Source: Pseudoselenomonas ruminantium
GTDB lineage: Bacteria; Bacillota; Negativicutes; Selenomonadales; Selenomonadaceae
DNA: 61,257 nucleotides
Assembly: GCA_015058655.1 (NCBI GenBank)
Contig: SVBX01000019.1
Span: 1-61,257 of the forward strand
Direction of reading: 5' to 3'
Below, piece after piece: positions 40,007 through 49,289 of this stretch; within the stretch, counting starts at the first letter, position 1; each line of letters opens with the position of its first letter. The notes beneath the pieces are model-generated. The model ran no database searches. It saw nothing but the letters and a program-made list of their open reading frames with translations, and was not told where the DNA came from. The position numbers were made by a program, and so were the translations under genes.

Positions 40007-42244
40007 ATGGATTGGCTGGAAAAACTGAAAAATACCTTCGGCTACAGCAGGCGGCGGGTGAAGGTCCCTACGGTGCTGCAGATGGAAGCCACGGAATGCG
40101 GGGCGGCCTCCCTGGGCATGGTGCTGGCTCACCTGGGACTTTGGGTGCCCCTGGAGAAGCTTAGGGCTGAGTGCGGCGTGAACCGTGACGGCTCGAAAGC
40201 CAGCTGCGTCATCCGCGCCGCCCGCAACCGGAACTGCGAAGCAGAGGGCTACCGCCTGACAGCTGCGGAGCTCCTGGAGATGGCAGAGGACGAAGAAGAC
40301 GATATTTTTCCTCTGATCATACATTGGGAATTCAACCATTTCGTGGTGCTGGAGGGCATCGAGGATGGCCGCGCCTATTTGAATGACCCAGCCATGGGGC
40401 GGCGTACCGTGCCCTGGGAGGAATTCCGTACCTCTTACACGGGGGTGGCCCTGCAGATATTGCCGGGGCCGGATTTCCAAAAGGCAGGGGCCCGCTACAA
40501 TGTCTTCAAGGACATGGCGAAAAAACTCCTGCAGGACCGCTGGGCCATGACCTTCATACTCATACTGGAATTATGCGCCATTATCCCGGGCCTGGCCGGT
40601 CCGGTCATGAGTCAGATTTTTTTGGACGATATCCTCACCAGGAAGCATCCAGACTGGATGACCAACTTCTGTCTGGCTATGACGGTATCCTTCGTGCTGT
40701 CGGGCATCATGACCTGGCTGCGGGCGGTAGTGCTGACCCAGTGGCAGCGGAAGCTGACCCTGGCGGACTCCTCCAGCTATTTCTGGCACCTCTTAAAGCT
40801 GCCCATGCAGTTCTTCCACCAGCGCTATGCCGCTGAGGTGGCAGGGCGCGTGGGCTTCAACCAGTCCATTGCCGGGGTGCTCTCCGGCCCTGCGGCCACG
40901 GCGGTATTGGACTTTTTCGTGGCTATTTTCTACCTGCTGCTGCTTTTGCAGTACAATGTGACTCTCACCCTTATCGGCGTGGCCTTCAGCTCTGTGGAGA
41001 TAGCCTTGTTCTTCGCTATGCGGCGTCACCTGACAGACCTGAATATGCGCATGCAGCAGGATGCGGGCAAGGCTTATGGGGTGGCCATGAACGGCCTCCG
41101 CATGATCGAGACCATCAAGGCCAGCGGTGATGAGGCGGATTTCTTCACCAAGTGGTCCGGTTATCAGACCAAGGTATTGATGGCTTCACAGGAAACGGCT
41201 CTCTGGGCCATGTCCGTGAAGCTCTTGCCCACCCTGCTGGCGGGGGTCAACGGTGCCCTCATCATGACTATCGGCGGCTTCTCCATCATGGAAGGAGCCA
41301 TGACTGCAGGTATGTTCATGGCTTTCCAGAGCCTTATGGGCAGCTTCCAGGCACCCGTGAATGCGCTGGTGGGTCTGGGCTCCACCCTGCAGACCACGGA
41401 AATGCAGATGCAGAGACTCAACGATGTGCGCTGCTATGAGGTGGACAGCCTGAACTTCCCGGAGGGGGAGGGGCAGAAGGCAGTGCCGCAGGACAGGCTC
41501 TCCGGGGATTTGGAACTGAAGGATGTGAGCTTCGGCTACAGCCCTTTGGAAAGGCCACTGTTGGAGCATTTTGACCTCCACGCCCGACCGGGACAGTGGG
41601 TGGCCGTGGTAGGTGCCTCCGGCAGCGGCAAATCGACTCTTGCCAAGATTGTCACGGGACTCTATGAGGAATGGGGCGGCCAGGTGCTCTTTGACGGCAG
41701 CCCCCGCAGGCAGCTTCCCCGCAAGGTGGTGGTGGCTTCCCTGGCCGCTGTGGATCAGGATATCTTCCTTATTTCCGGCACAGTGGCAGAGAATATCGCT
41801 CTCTTCGACAAGACTGTCCGTCGCAGCGATATCGTGGAGGCGGCCAAGGACGCCTGCATACATGAGGATATCCTGAAGCTCAACGGTGGCTATGAGGCCA
41901 ATATCCAGGAGGGTGGCGTGAACTTCTCCGGCGGCCAGCGCCAAAGGCTGGAAATCGCCAGGGCCCTGGCGGTGAATTCCTCCATCCTGGTGCTGGACGA
42001 AGCCACTTCCGCCCTGGACCCCCTCACGGAAAAGCAGGTGCTGGACAATATCCGCCACCGGGGCTGCACCTGCCTGGTTGTGGCCCACAGGCTGTCTACC
42101 ATCAGGGATTGTGATGAGATTATTGTCCTTTCCCAGGGCAAGATTGTGGAGCGGGGCACTCACCGCCAGATGATAGAGCAGGACGGCCCTTACAGCCGTC
42201 TTATCGAAGAACGGGAAAACGAAGAGATGGAGCAGATGGAGTGA
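40007..42244 (+). CDS. C39 peptidase-containing ABC exporter (NHLM type)
   Basis: 745 residues. Peptidase domain ~20-140 with catalytic Cys31 (MEATECGAASLG), His111 (EFNHFVVLEG) and Asp127 (YLNDPAMG), all present; six-helix membrane domain ~165-440; ATPase ~495-745 with Walker A GASGSGKSTLAK, signature FSGGQRQRLEIARAL and Walker B ILVLDEATSALD. This class cuts leaders after Gly-Gly and exports the cargo, which fits the ten GG-leader genes in this window; no GG peptide gene lies inside the operon itself. Confidence 0.93.
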   Translation: MDWLEKLKNTFGYSRRRVKVPTVLQMEATECGAASLGMVLAHLGLWVPLEKLRAECGVNRDGSKASCVIRAARNRNCEAEGYRLTAAELLEMAEDEEDDIFPLIIHWEFNHFVVLEGIEDGRAYLNDPAMGRRTVPWEEFRTSYTGVALQILPGPDFQKAGARYNVFKDMAKKLLQDRWAMTFILILELCAIIPGLAGPVMSQIFLDDILTRKHPDWMTNFCLAMTVSFVLSGIMTWLRAVVLTQWQRKLTLADSSSYFWHLLKLPMQFFHQRYAAEVAGRVGFNQSIAGVLSGPAATAVLDFFVAIFYLLLLLQYNVTLTLIGVAFSSVEIALFFAMRRHLTDLNMRMQQDAGKAYGVAMNGLRMIETIKASGDEADFFTKWSGYQTKVLMASQETALWAMSVKLLPTLLAGVNGALIMTIGGFSIMEGAMTAGMFMAFQSLMGSFQAPVNALVGLGSTLQTTEMQMQRLNDVRCYEVDSLNFPEGEGQKAVPQDRLSGDLELKDVSFGYSPLERPLLEHFDLHARPGQWVAVVGASGSGKSTLAKIVTGLYEEWGGQVLFDGSPRRQLPRKVVVASLAAVDQDIFLISGTVAENIALFDKTVRRSDIVEAAKDACIHEDILKLNGGYEANIQEGGVNFSGGQRQRLEIARALAVNSSILVLDEATSALDPLTEKQVLDNIRHRGCTCLVVAHRLSTIRDCDEIIVLSQGKIVERGTHRQMIEQDGPYSRLIEERENEEMEQME

Positions 42245-42328
42245 GGGACAGGGACATGGCATAAGCGGAACGTGTGGAATTTTTCCGCAGGAAAAACTCC
42301 AAGTGACGCGGTGCCATGCCCTTGCCCC
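42245..42328. repeat. Interspersed hairpin repeat, copy 2
   Basis: GGGACAGGGACATGGCA pairs with TGCCATGCCCTTGCCCC around an inner GGAATTTTTCC hairpin; same family as 12486-12569. It starts at the stop of the ABC gene. Confidence 0.68.
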
Positions 42329-42350
42329 GAACGCATTAGCATAACAAGCT

Positions 42351-42516
42351 TAGGGCGTGTTGATTAATTCACTCAGCCCATCTTCACGGGTCTTGACTGT
42401 CCCTGCGTCGTTGACAAATCCTCGACATAGCCCCGCTATGCCTGTGGTTTGTCGCCTAGCAATGGACAGCCAATCCCCATAAATCTGGGCCAAGTTCATT
42501 TAATCAACACGCCCTA
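42351..42516. mobile_element. MITE-like element, copy 2
   Basis: 166 bp with perfect 17-bp ends TAGGGCGTGTTGATTAA / TTAATCAACACGCCCTA; interior has further pairing and no ORF. It splits the export operon between the two ABC genes. Related copy at 37637. Confidence 0.78.
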
Positions 42517-42528
42517 GAAGGGAACCCT

Positions 42529-45318
42529 ATGGAATCGAAGAAACTATTCGCCGGTGAGCGTTTCCTCCTCACTGAGGACACTGGCTTCTGGCGCATTGTC
42601 TCAGGCAAGGTGGAGGTCTATGCCACCACCAGGACGGGGGAGGACATTTCCTTTCACCAGTGCTACCTGATTGACAGGGCACCGGGTGAGGCGGCCTTCC
42701 CTGCTTTGGACGAATTCAGGGAAATCCACATGCAGGTCTATGTCCTGGAGGATGCAGAGCTGGAGTTCGTATCCTGGCAACAGCCAGCGCTGGAAGAGTT
42801 GCGCTTGTTGATGGAGGGCTGGTTTGCTGCCCTTATAAAGATCAACTGGCTGCGTCTCCTGGCTGACAAAGGGGACGATGTGCTCCAGCGCTGGCGCAGG
42901 GAAAAACTGTTCGCTGAGGCAGGCAGCCATGAGGAACTGGCAGCCTCCTTCCGGGAGCATGAGGAAATACTGGCCATGCTGCTGGGGGTGCGCTTCGGCG
43001 CCAGCGACAAGCGGCTGGCTCGCCATATCCGCAGGCGGGAAATGGCCAAGTCTTTGTTGGTGGAAAACGGCATCAGGAGCCTGCTGGGTGAGGAGCAGCT
43101 TTTCTCTGGCCATAGCGAGATAGAAAGCGGCAATAAGCTCACCATGGATGCCACTTTCGCCGTGCGGCAGGTGGCAGAGAAGCTCAGGATGCCTACGGAG
43201 ACCATTAACCTTGAGGCGGAGAGCGCCAAGGGCCTTGACGATGTGGCTCTCCTGCGCCGCCTCATGCAGAAGGGCAATATGCAGATGCGGCTGGTGACCC
43301 TGCCTGAGGACTGGTGGCAGAAAGATACAGGGGTCCTGCTGGGTTTCTACACTCCTCCCGGCAGTCAGGATAAGGAAATAGCGGCCCTGGTGCCTGTCGA
43401 TCCGGAGCATTACCGCCTGTATTCTGCGGACCGGCTCGAGGGGCTGGCGGTCACGGGGGAGACTGTCAAATACATTGCCAAAGACGCCTTTCAATGCTAT
43501 GCGGGCTTCCCGGCCAGGTCCCTGAAGCTCTGGGACCTCATCAAGTTCATGTTCCGTCAGTGCTGGCTGGCGGATTACCGCACCATTCTGGTGTGCAGCC
43601 TCTTTGCAGGACTTATTCCTTTGGCAACCCCTATCATTACCGAGACCATCTTCCAGGATATCATTCCTATTTTAGACAGACAGGGGCTGGCCACCGTCAC
43701 CCAGGCACTGATGGTCACCAGCTTTACCACGGCGGCCCTGTCCATCGTGCGTTCCATTGCGGTGATGCGCATTTCCACCCGCATTGAGGCGGCGGCGGAG
43801 GCTGCCATGTGGGGGCGGCTCATGAGCCTGCCCACCAAATTCTTCCGCCGTTTCACCGTGGGGGAACTGGCCAGCCGCATGGGAGGCATAGGCATTGCCA
43901 AGAACCTGGCTTCCGGGGAATTTGCCACCTCCATCCTCTCCTTCATCTTCTCCTTCTGGAGCATCTTCCTCATGTGTTATTACAGCTTCAAGCTGACGGC
44001 GGCGGCCATTGTTGTCTGGGGCCTGTACTCCCTCTTCGTGGCGCTGGTGCTGCGGCGGGTGCTGTTCTTCCAGCGGAAGATCATCGAGGCGGGGAACAAG
44101 TCGGCAGGCACTGTGCAGCAGATTTTCGCAGGACTTGCCAAGTTCCGGGTGCAGGGGGCGGAGGAACAGGCCTTCAGCCTTTGGACCCAGACCTTCGGGG
44201 AGCACTGGAACTGGAGCCTGAAGCTGCGGTGGCAGGACAACTACACCTCCATCATCGCCAGCATCCAGCCCTTTGTGCTCACCATGATTCTTTACTGGAT
44301 TGCCGTCTACGGCATGAATGAGGTGGGCCCTGACGGCAAGACGGTTCAGACGGGCATCGGCTATGCCCAGTTCATTGCCTTCAATGCGGCCTACTCCAGC
44401 TTCAATGGGGTCATCGGCGGGGCCCTGGGGCTTATCAGCCAGTACTTTGCCATCCAGCCCCAGCTAGAGAACCTGCGCCCCATTCTGGAGGCGGTGCCTG
44501 AGACTACGGAGGAAAAGCAGGAAGCGGGGAAACTCACCGGTTCCATCGAGGTCAGCCATCTCTCCTTTGCCTATACGCATGTAGTGCCAGATCTCAAGGG
44601 CGGCACAATGGAGGTGGAAGGGGACGAGGTGCTGAAGGATGTGAGCTTATCCATCACCGCCGGGGAAAATGTGGCCATCGTGGGCAAGTCCGGCAGCGGC
44701 AAGAGCACTCTGGTGCGGTTGCTCTTAGGCTTTGAGACACCCAAGCGGGGCAGCATCACCTTTGACGGACAGGACCTTTCGGAACTGTCCCTGCCTTCGG
44801 TGCGCTCCCAGATGGGAGTAGTGCTGCAGAATGGCCAGCTGATGACGGGGGATATCTACACCAATATCGTGGGGACCAGGATGCTGACCCAGGACGATGC
44901 CTGGGCGGCGGCAGAGGCGGCAGGCATAGCCGAGGATATCGCCGCCATGCCCATGGGCATGCAGACCGTCATCAGCGAGGGCAGCAGCAATATCTCCGGT
45001 GGCCAGCGGCAGCGCATCCTCATTGCCCGGGCCCTGGTGGGCAGGCCTGCCATTCTCATCTTCGATGAAGCCACCAGCGCCCTGGACAACCGCTCCCAAG
45101 CCATCGTCACCCGCAGCCTGGATAAGCTGAAATCCACCCGCATCGTAGTGGCCCACCGGCTGTCTACCATCAGGAAGTGCGACCGGGTCATCGTCATGGA
45201 CGAAGGCCGGGTGGCAGAGACGGGGAGTTTCGACGAATTAGTGGCAAAGGGGGGGCTGTTTGCAGACTTGGTGAAACGTCAGGTCACCGGCAGGCAGTCC
45301 AGGAAGGTGAACATATAA
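42529..45318 (+). CDS. NHLM-type ABC transporter permease/ATP-binding protein
   Basis: 929 residues. An N-terminal cytoplasmic region of about 300 residues without a C39 site is characteristic of the second NHLM transporter subunit; membrane domain ~350-620; ATPase with Walker A GKSGSGKSTLVRLLLG, signature ISGGQRQRILIARAL, Walker B AILIFDEATSALD and VVAHRLSTI. It pairs with the peptidase-bearing ABC protein upstream, from which it is now separated by 284 bp of repeat DNA. The stop overlaps the channel gene (TAATG). Confidence 0.92.
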   Translation: MESKKLFAGERFLLTEDTGFWRIVSGKVEVYATTRTGEDISFHQCYLIDRAPGEAAFPALDEFREIHMQVYVLEDAELEFVSWQQPALEELRLLMEGWFAALIKINWLRLLADKGDDVLQRWRREKLFAEAGSHEELAASFREHEEILAMLLGVRFGASDKRLARHIRRREMAKSLLVENGIRSLLGEEQLFSGHSEIESGNKLTMDATFAVRQVAEKLRMPTETINLEAESAKGLDDVALLRRLMQKGNMQMRLVTLPEDWWQKDTGVLLGFYTPPGSQDKEIAALVPVDPEHYRLYSADRLEGLAVTGETVKYIAKDAFQCYAGFPARSLKLWDLIKFMFRQCWLADYRTILVCSLFAGLIPLATPIITETIFQDIIPILDRQGLATVTQALMVTSFTTAALSIVRSIAVMRISTRIEAAAEAAMWGRLMSLPTKFFRRFTVGELASRMGGIGIAKNLASGEFATSILSFIFSFWSIFLMCYYSFKLTAAAIVVWGLYSLFVALVLRRVLFFQRKIIEAGNKSAGTVQQIFAGLAKFRVQGAEEQAFSLWTQTFGEHWNWSLKLRWQDNYTSIIASIQPFVLTMILYWIAVYGMNEVGPDGKTVQTGIGYAQFIAFNAAYSSFNGVIGGALGLISQYFAIQPQLENLRPILEAVPETTEEKQEAGKLTGSIEVSHLSFAYTHVVPDLKGGTMEVEGDEVLKDVSLSITAGENVAIVGKSGSGKSTLVRLLLGFETPKRGSITFDGQDLSELSLPSVRSQMGVVLQNGQLMTGDIYTNIVGTRMLTQDDAWAAAEAAGIAEDIAAMPMGMQTVISEGSSNISGGQRQRILIARALVGRPAILIFDEATSALDNRSQAIVTRSLDKLKSTRIVVAHRLSTIRKCDRVIVMDEGRVAETGSFDELVAKGGLFADLVKRQVTGRQSRKVNI

Positions 45319-46790
45319 TGAAAAAATCCTTATTCTTAATCGCAGCAATATGCAGTGCAATGGCACTTCCCTGCCCCGCAGCCGCAGCTGAGGCCATAGG
45401 GCTGACCCTTACCGACAGCATCGAAATGGCTCTCCTCGCTGATGAGTCCATCGAAGGGGCTGAGGCGGGCAGGGAGGCGGCCCTGCATGCCTGGAAGGCT
45501 GCCCGCAGGAGCAAAGGACCCACCGTCAGCTGGAACGCCCAGGCCCTGCGCATCGGCGGGAGGGATTACAAATCTGCCAGGAGGTCACATTCCCTTTATG
45601 GGGATCCTCATCCGGCGCAGGTCGCGGTAGGCAAGGTCTTGGGCGTGCTGCCGGTTTATAGCACACAGACCGTGGGCTCCTATGCCTATGACAATACCTT
45701 TTCCAACAGCTGGAGTCTTTCCGTGCCCATCTACACCGGGGGCCAGTTGGAAAATCAAATCAAATCGGGGCGATACCAGCTGAACAAGGCTGACCTGACG
45801 GTGGAAAACACTCGCCAGACTGTGCGCTATCAGGTCGCCGAAGCCTATGCCAATCTCCTTCACTACGATAATCTGGCCCAGGTGGCAAGAGATGCCGTGG
45901 ACATGGGCCACACCCAGCTGGACCTTATCCGGGCCCAGTTTGAGGAAGGGGCGGTGGCCGAGGCAGATATGCTCACCATGAGTGTCAGCATTGCCAACTA
46001 CAAGCAGAATCTGGTGAATGCCGAAAAGGCTGTGGAGGTGGCCAAGTCCACCCTGGCCAGCCTTGTGGGGCTGCCCCAGGACACGGATGTGGAGCCCCTG
46101 GACCACTTTTCCTACGAACCTTATGACAAGGACCTGCCTGAGTGTGAGACCTACGCTTTGGAGCACCGGCCTGACGGCATTGCCGCTGACTATGACATCA
46201 AGGCCGCCCAGGCCCGTAAGGAAGCCGCCAAGGCTGGCTGGCGTCCCCGGGTCACGGGGGTGGGCACCCAGAGCATTGCCAGCAACGCTCCCTTTGCCAG
46301 TGAGCGCAGCAACAACTGGCAGGCAGGGCTTTCCGTCAGCTGGAACCTCTTTGACAACGGGGTGACCTCGGAGAATGTGCGCCAGGCTGCTTCTGTGGTG
46401 GACCAGTATGAGGCCGTGGCCCGCAAGACCCGCAAGACCATCCAGCTGGAGACCCGCACTGCCTGGCTCAATATGAAGGCGGCTGAGCAGAACATCCAGG
46501 AGACAGCTGTGGCCGTGAAGCAGGCTAAGGACAGCTATACCATTGCCCAGGTGCGATACGAGGAGGGCGTGGATATCCTCCTTTCCGTGACCAATGCCCA
46601 GGAAAAGCTGACCCAGGCCAGGTCAAACTACATGACGGCCCTTTATCAGTACAATCTTTCCCGGGCCAGCCTGGAAAAAGCCATGGGGGTGCCTGTGGGC
46701 TTTGATGCCTCATTGTATACCGGTGCCGAGCAGGCAGGAGCCTCTGCCGACGAGGCTCTTGCTGCAGCCTGGTTGGGAGAGGAAGAATGA
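45318..46790 (+). CDS. TolC-family outer-membrane channel
   Basis: 490 residues. Signal peptide ending CPAAAAEA; two OEP repeats of the TolC family: LTLTDSIEMALLADESIEGA with YQVAEAYANLLHYDNLAQVA, then IQLETRTAWLNMKAAEQNIQ and SYTIAQVRYEEGVDILLSVT. It gives the exporter a route across the outer membrane, making a complete tripartite machine. Dedicated TolC genes are not part of the Gram-positive NHLM systems. Followed by a strong terminator. Confidence 0.92.
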   Translation: MKKSLFLIAAICSAMALPCPAAAAEAIGLTLTDSIEMALLADESIEGAEAGREAALHAWKAARRSKGPTVSWNAQALRIGGRDYKSARRSHSLYGDPHPAQVAVGKVLGVLPVYSTQTVGSYAYDNTFSNSWSLSVPIYTGGQLENQIKSGRYQLNKADLTVENTRQTVRYQVAEAYANLLHYDNLAQVARDAVDMGHTQLDLIRAQFEEGAVAEADMLTMSVSIANYKQNLVNAEKAVEVAKSTLASLVGLPQDTDVEPLDHFSYEPYDKDLPECETYALEHRPDGIAADYDIKAAQARKEAAKAGWRPRVTGVGTQSIASNAPFASERSNNWQAGLSVSWNLFDNGVTSENVRQAASVVDQYEAVARKTRKTIQLETRTAWLNMKAAEQNIQETAVAVKQAKDSYTIAQVRYEEGVDILLSVTNAQEKLTQARSNYMTALYQYNLSRASLEKAMGVPVGFDASLYTGAEQAGASADEALAAAWLGEEE

Positions 46791-46800
46791 GTTAGGCGTA

Positions 46801-46843
46801 AAAAGCCGCCGGGAAGAGAGTGGTCTTCCCCGCGGCTTTTTTG
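46801..46843 (+). terminator. Terminator of export operon
   Basis: AAAAGCCGC...GCGGCTTTTTT with inner CGGGAAGA/TCTTCCCC. It is also positioned to terminate the convergent AAA gene. Confidence 0.88.
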
Positions 46844-46853
46844 TGTGCCGATC

Positions 46854-48431
46854 TCAAATATTTACCAGCCATTCGGCCAGGCTTCTCTTTTCGGAGTCGA
46901 AGCTCACGCCAATCTTGAATACCTGCCGTGGGTCGGCGGCGAAGGGGGCGGCGTAGCCTTTGTCCTCAATCTGCTGCAGGGCTTCCTGGGCGGGTTTGTC
47001 CACCTTGAACTCGAAGATGTAGACAAACTGCTCAGTCTCAACTATGCAGTCGGCCCGTCCCCGGCTGCTGTGTACCTCGCATTGCACGAACTGACCTAGC
47101 AGGGTGAAGACCATGTATAGCACCGACTGGAAATAATGCTCGAAGGGGGCATCACCCGTGGTGTAGGGGATGCTGGCAAAGAGGGCGGTGAGGATGTCCC
47201 TCATGCCGTCTATGTCACCGGCCAGGATACGGCGCCGCAGGGCGAAGATGTCCTTGCCATTGCCGGAGCCCGCTTCGGGGGCGTACTCGGGCAGGAGACT
47301 TTCTAAAAAGCCGTATTTGACCTCTTCGTTGGGGAAGCCTAGGGTGTAGAGCTGTGCCCTTTGGTCATAGTCCACGATGGTGAGGTAGCCTGTCTGGTAC
47401 AGGAGCGGCAAGGGGTTGGGATTGTCCGCTCTGTAGTCAGAGAGCATCCTGTCGTTGGCTTCCAGAGTCTTTTGGGTGAACTGCCGCACATCGAAATGCA
47501 TGGCTTTCAACCGCCGCACCAGGAAGGTGGGGGTGCCGGTGGAGAACCAGTAGGCACTGAAATTGCCTTTCTTTAGGGCATTGAGCAAGCTGAAGGGGTT
47601 GTAAAGACCCTCGCAGTACGGGTAGAAATGATAGCCGTCGTACATGGCAGCCAGTTTTTGCAGGCAGTCTGTTTCTGCCAAGTGGTTCTTTTCGGCCAGG
47701 CTCTGAAGCTGTGGCTTGAAATTAGCTTTGATTTCCTCTTGAGTCATGCCGCAAATGGCGCTGAAGGCTTCATCGAAGGAAATGTCTTCCAGCTGGTTCA
47801 AATCGCTGAAGATGCTGACCTTGCTGAACTTGGTGACACCGGTGATGAAGACGAACTGCAGGTATTTGTCATAGCTTTTCAGAGTGCCGAAGAAGCCCTT
47901 GAATACCGCCTTGTTGTGTTCTTCTAATTCGTTATTCTCCAGAACTTCAAGCAAAGGCTTGTCGTATTCGTCCACCAGCACCACGCAGCGGTAGCCAGTC
48001 TTTTCGGCAGCAGTTACCAAGAGATTTTGGAAACGCCCGCTCAAAGTGCCTTGCGCCTGACAGCCGTAGATGGCTTCCCAGCCTTGCAGCATCTTGTCCA
48101 GTACATCCTCCAGGGCAGTATTTTGCTGATAGTTCTCGCCGTTGAAATCAAAGTAAAACACAGGATAAGGCTGCCATGCTTCCTTATTGCCTTTCTCCAT
48201 TTCCTCTATGGCCAGCTCTTCAAAGAGCTCCTTCCTGCCCTCCCAATAGGCCGCAAGGGTGGAGAGGAAAAGGCTCTTGCCAAAGCGCCGGGGGCGGCTG
48301 AGGAAGTATTGGCCTGCACTGTGAACCAGATTATAGACGTAACGGGTCTTGTCAACATATATGTAGCCCCCCTGGCGCAGTTTCTCAAAGCTCTGCACCC
48401 CAATGGGCAGTTGTCGTATATTCTCTGCCAT
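46854..48431 (-). CDS. AAA-ATPase-like protein with PD-(D/E)XK-like C-terminus
   Basis: 525 residues from the ATG at 48431 (AAAGGAG upstream). Starts RQLPIGVQSFEKLRQGGYIY, VDKTRYVYNLV; P-loop variant SRPRRFGKSLFLSTL; VLVDEYDKPLLE as Walker B; FVFITGVTKFSK. The C-terminal YFQSVLYMVFTLLGQFVQCE ... GRADCIVETEQFVYIFEFKV has the nuclease-like D...ExK pattern. This AAA-like/DUF1703 family is abundant in anaerobes and of unknown function; often multicopy. No link to the export operon beyond convergence. Confidence 0.85.
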   Translation of the reverse strand: MAENIRQLPIGVQSFEKLRQGGYIYVDKTRYVYNLVHSAGQYFLSRPRRFGKSLFLSTLAAYWEGRKELFEELAIEEMEKGNKEAWQPYPVFYFDFNGENYQQNTALEDVLDKMLQGWEAIYGCQAQGTLSGRFQNLLVTAAEKTGYRCVVLVDEYDKPLLEVLENNELEEHNKAVFKGFFGTLKSYDKYLQFVFITGVTKFSKVSIFSDLNQLEDISFDEAFSAICGMTQEEIKANFKPQLQSLAEKNHLAETDCLQKLAAMYDGYHFYPYCEGLYNPFSLLNALKKGNFSAYWFSTGTPTFLVRRLKAMHFDVRQFTQKTLEANDRMLSDYRADNPNPLPLLYQTGYLTIVDYDQRAQLYTLGFPNEEVKYGFLESLLPEYAPEAGSGNGKDIFALRRRILAGDIDGMRDILTALFASIPYTTGDAPFEHYFQSVLYMVFTLLGQFVQCEVHSSRGRADCIVETEQFVYIFEFKVDKPAQEALQQIEDKGYAAPFAADPRQVFKIGVSFDSEKRSLAEWLVNI

Positions 48432-48561
48432 CGTCAACGCTCCTTTCCTGTAGGAATTTTCTCTCTTTGCTCCCATTCTAGCAGAAGCCTGTTGTATGTC
48501 AATACACCTGACGGCGCTTCATCAAAGGGTGCTGCCTGAGTTCAAACATTTTCGCAAAAAG

Positions 48562-48597
48562 TATAACTCGGAAGAAGATGTCCCCCACCTCTATAGG
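48562..48597 (+). repeat. Structured PATE-like repeat, truncated copy 3
   Basis: ATAACTCGGAAGAAGATGTC then CCCCACCTCTATAGG matches the start of copy 2 and breaks in the middle of the first stem, where an IS end begins. Confidence 0.6.
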
Positions 48598-48667
48598 CAA
48601 TGTCATTAAGTTAAGTCAGAATCATACAAATCAGCCTTCTCCTCAAATTTGGGGAGGGCTTTTTTGT
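48598..48667 (+). mobile_element. IS end remnant (AATGTCATTAAGTTAAG type), copy 3
   Basis: CAATGTCATTAAGTTAAGTC then an AATCATACAAATCAGCCTTC block and a terminator-like stem; the same order as at 29034. It interrupts repeat copy 3. The following ~110 bp hold no recognisable gene. Confidence 0.5.
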
Positions 48668-48781
48668 TGTGCGTCTGTGATGGACATTTCTAAGCGAACT
48701 CTCTACCACTTTTACGAAAAATCGACCACTTTTGCAAACCCTCTTGACATTCACCTTCTTTTATGCTTTATTGCAAGCAGG

Positions 48782-48923
48782 ATAACTCGGAAGAAGATGT
48801 CACCCACCTCTATAGGTGGGGGTGGTGAATATCATAACAGGCGGTGAGCACATATCTCCCGCCTCGTTGAAAGGCCAAGAGGAAGCTTTGTCTATCGACA
48901 AAGCTGGAACAATGGCCTTATAA
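48782..48923 (+). repeat. Structured PATE-like repeat, copy 2
   Basis: Same architecture as copy 1: CACCCACC-TCTATA-GGTGGGGGTG, the ATCTCCCGCC block, GCTTTGTC-TATC-GACAAAGC, and AAGGCC pairing with GGCCTT before TATAA. Stem bases differ from copy 1 on both sides. Confidence 0.65.
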
Positions 48924-48947
48924 TTCTACGCACAGGAGGGCATGGCC

Positions 48948-49067
48948 ATGAAGACGAACCGCAGATTCCGCGCCATTTCTCCCGCCATCCTCGGGGGGGC
49001 ACAGCAGCTAAACCCCGCCCCGGCCTTTGCTGTGCGCGGATGCTCTCTTTTGGATAAGCACCCGTAG
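48948..49067 (+). CDS. Possible 39-residue ORF upstream of tpsA1
   Basis: AGGAGG 7 nt before the ATG; encodes MKTNRRFRAISPAILGGAQQ, LNPAPAFAVRGCSLLDKHP. The basic start and AFA could be a degenerate export signal. No homology recognised; a leader ORF or remnant is equally possible. The 222 bp from here to tpsA1 contain no gene. Confidence 0.3.
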   Translation: MKTNRRFRAISPAILGGAQQLNPAPAFAVRGCSLLDKHP

Positions 49068-49289
49068 GTGAAGTTGGAGCGGCATCGGAGTTTTAGCTCC
49101 GCGAATGCCGCCCATGTCAAAACGTCCGAAGAAATCAAGCCCGTAGGGCGCAGATTGATTCGCTGACGTTGACGGCTATGCCTATGGGCTTTTCGTATAT
49201 AAAAAACAGTCGGCGGGACGAAAGGGAAAAGCAAGCCGTGGAGGGAGTGCCTTTCTTCTGTCCCCGCTGGAAAGAAAGGACGGATTAAA

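Noticed and set aside
46854..48431. AAA-ATPase gene as immunity or accessory factor of the exporter
   Set aside because: It is convergent with, and separated by a terminator from, the operon, and its family is common and multicopy in anaerobes.
48948..49289. Cyclic-di-GMP riboswitch before tpsA1
   Set aside because: A CTCGGGGGGG(C)ACAG string is shared with the tpsA2 leader, but the GEMM core and tetraloop-receptor features are not present.
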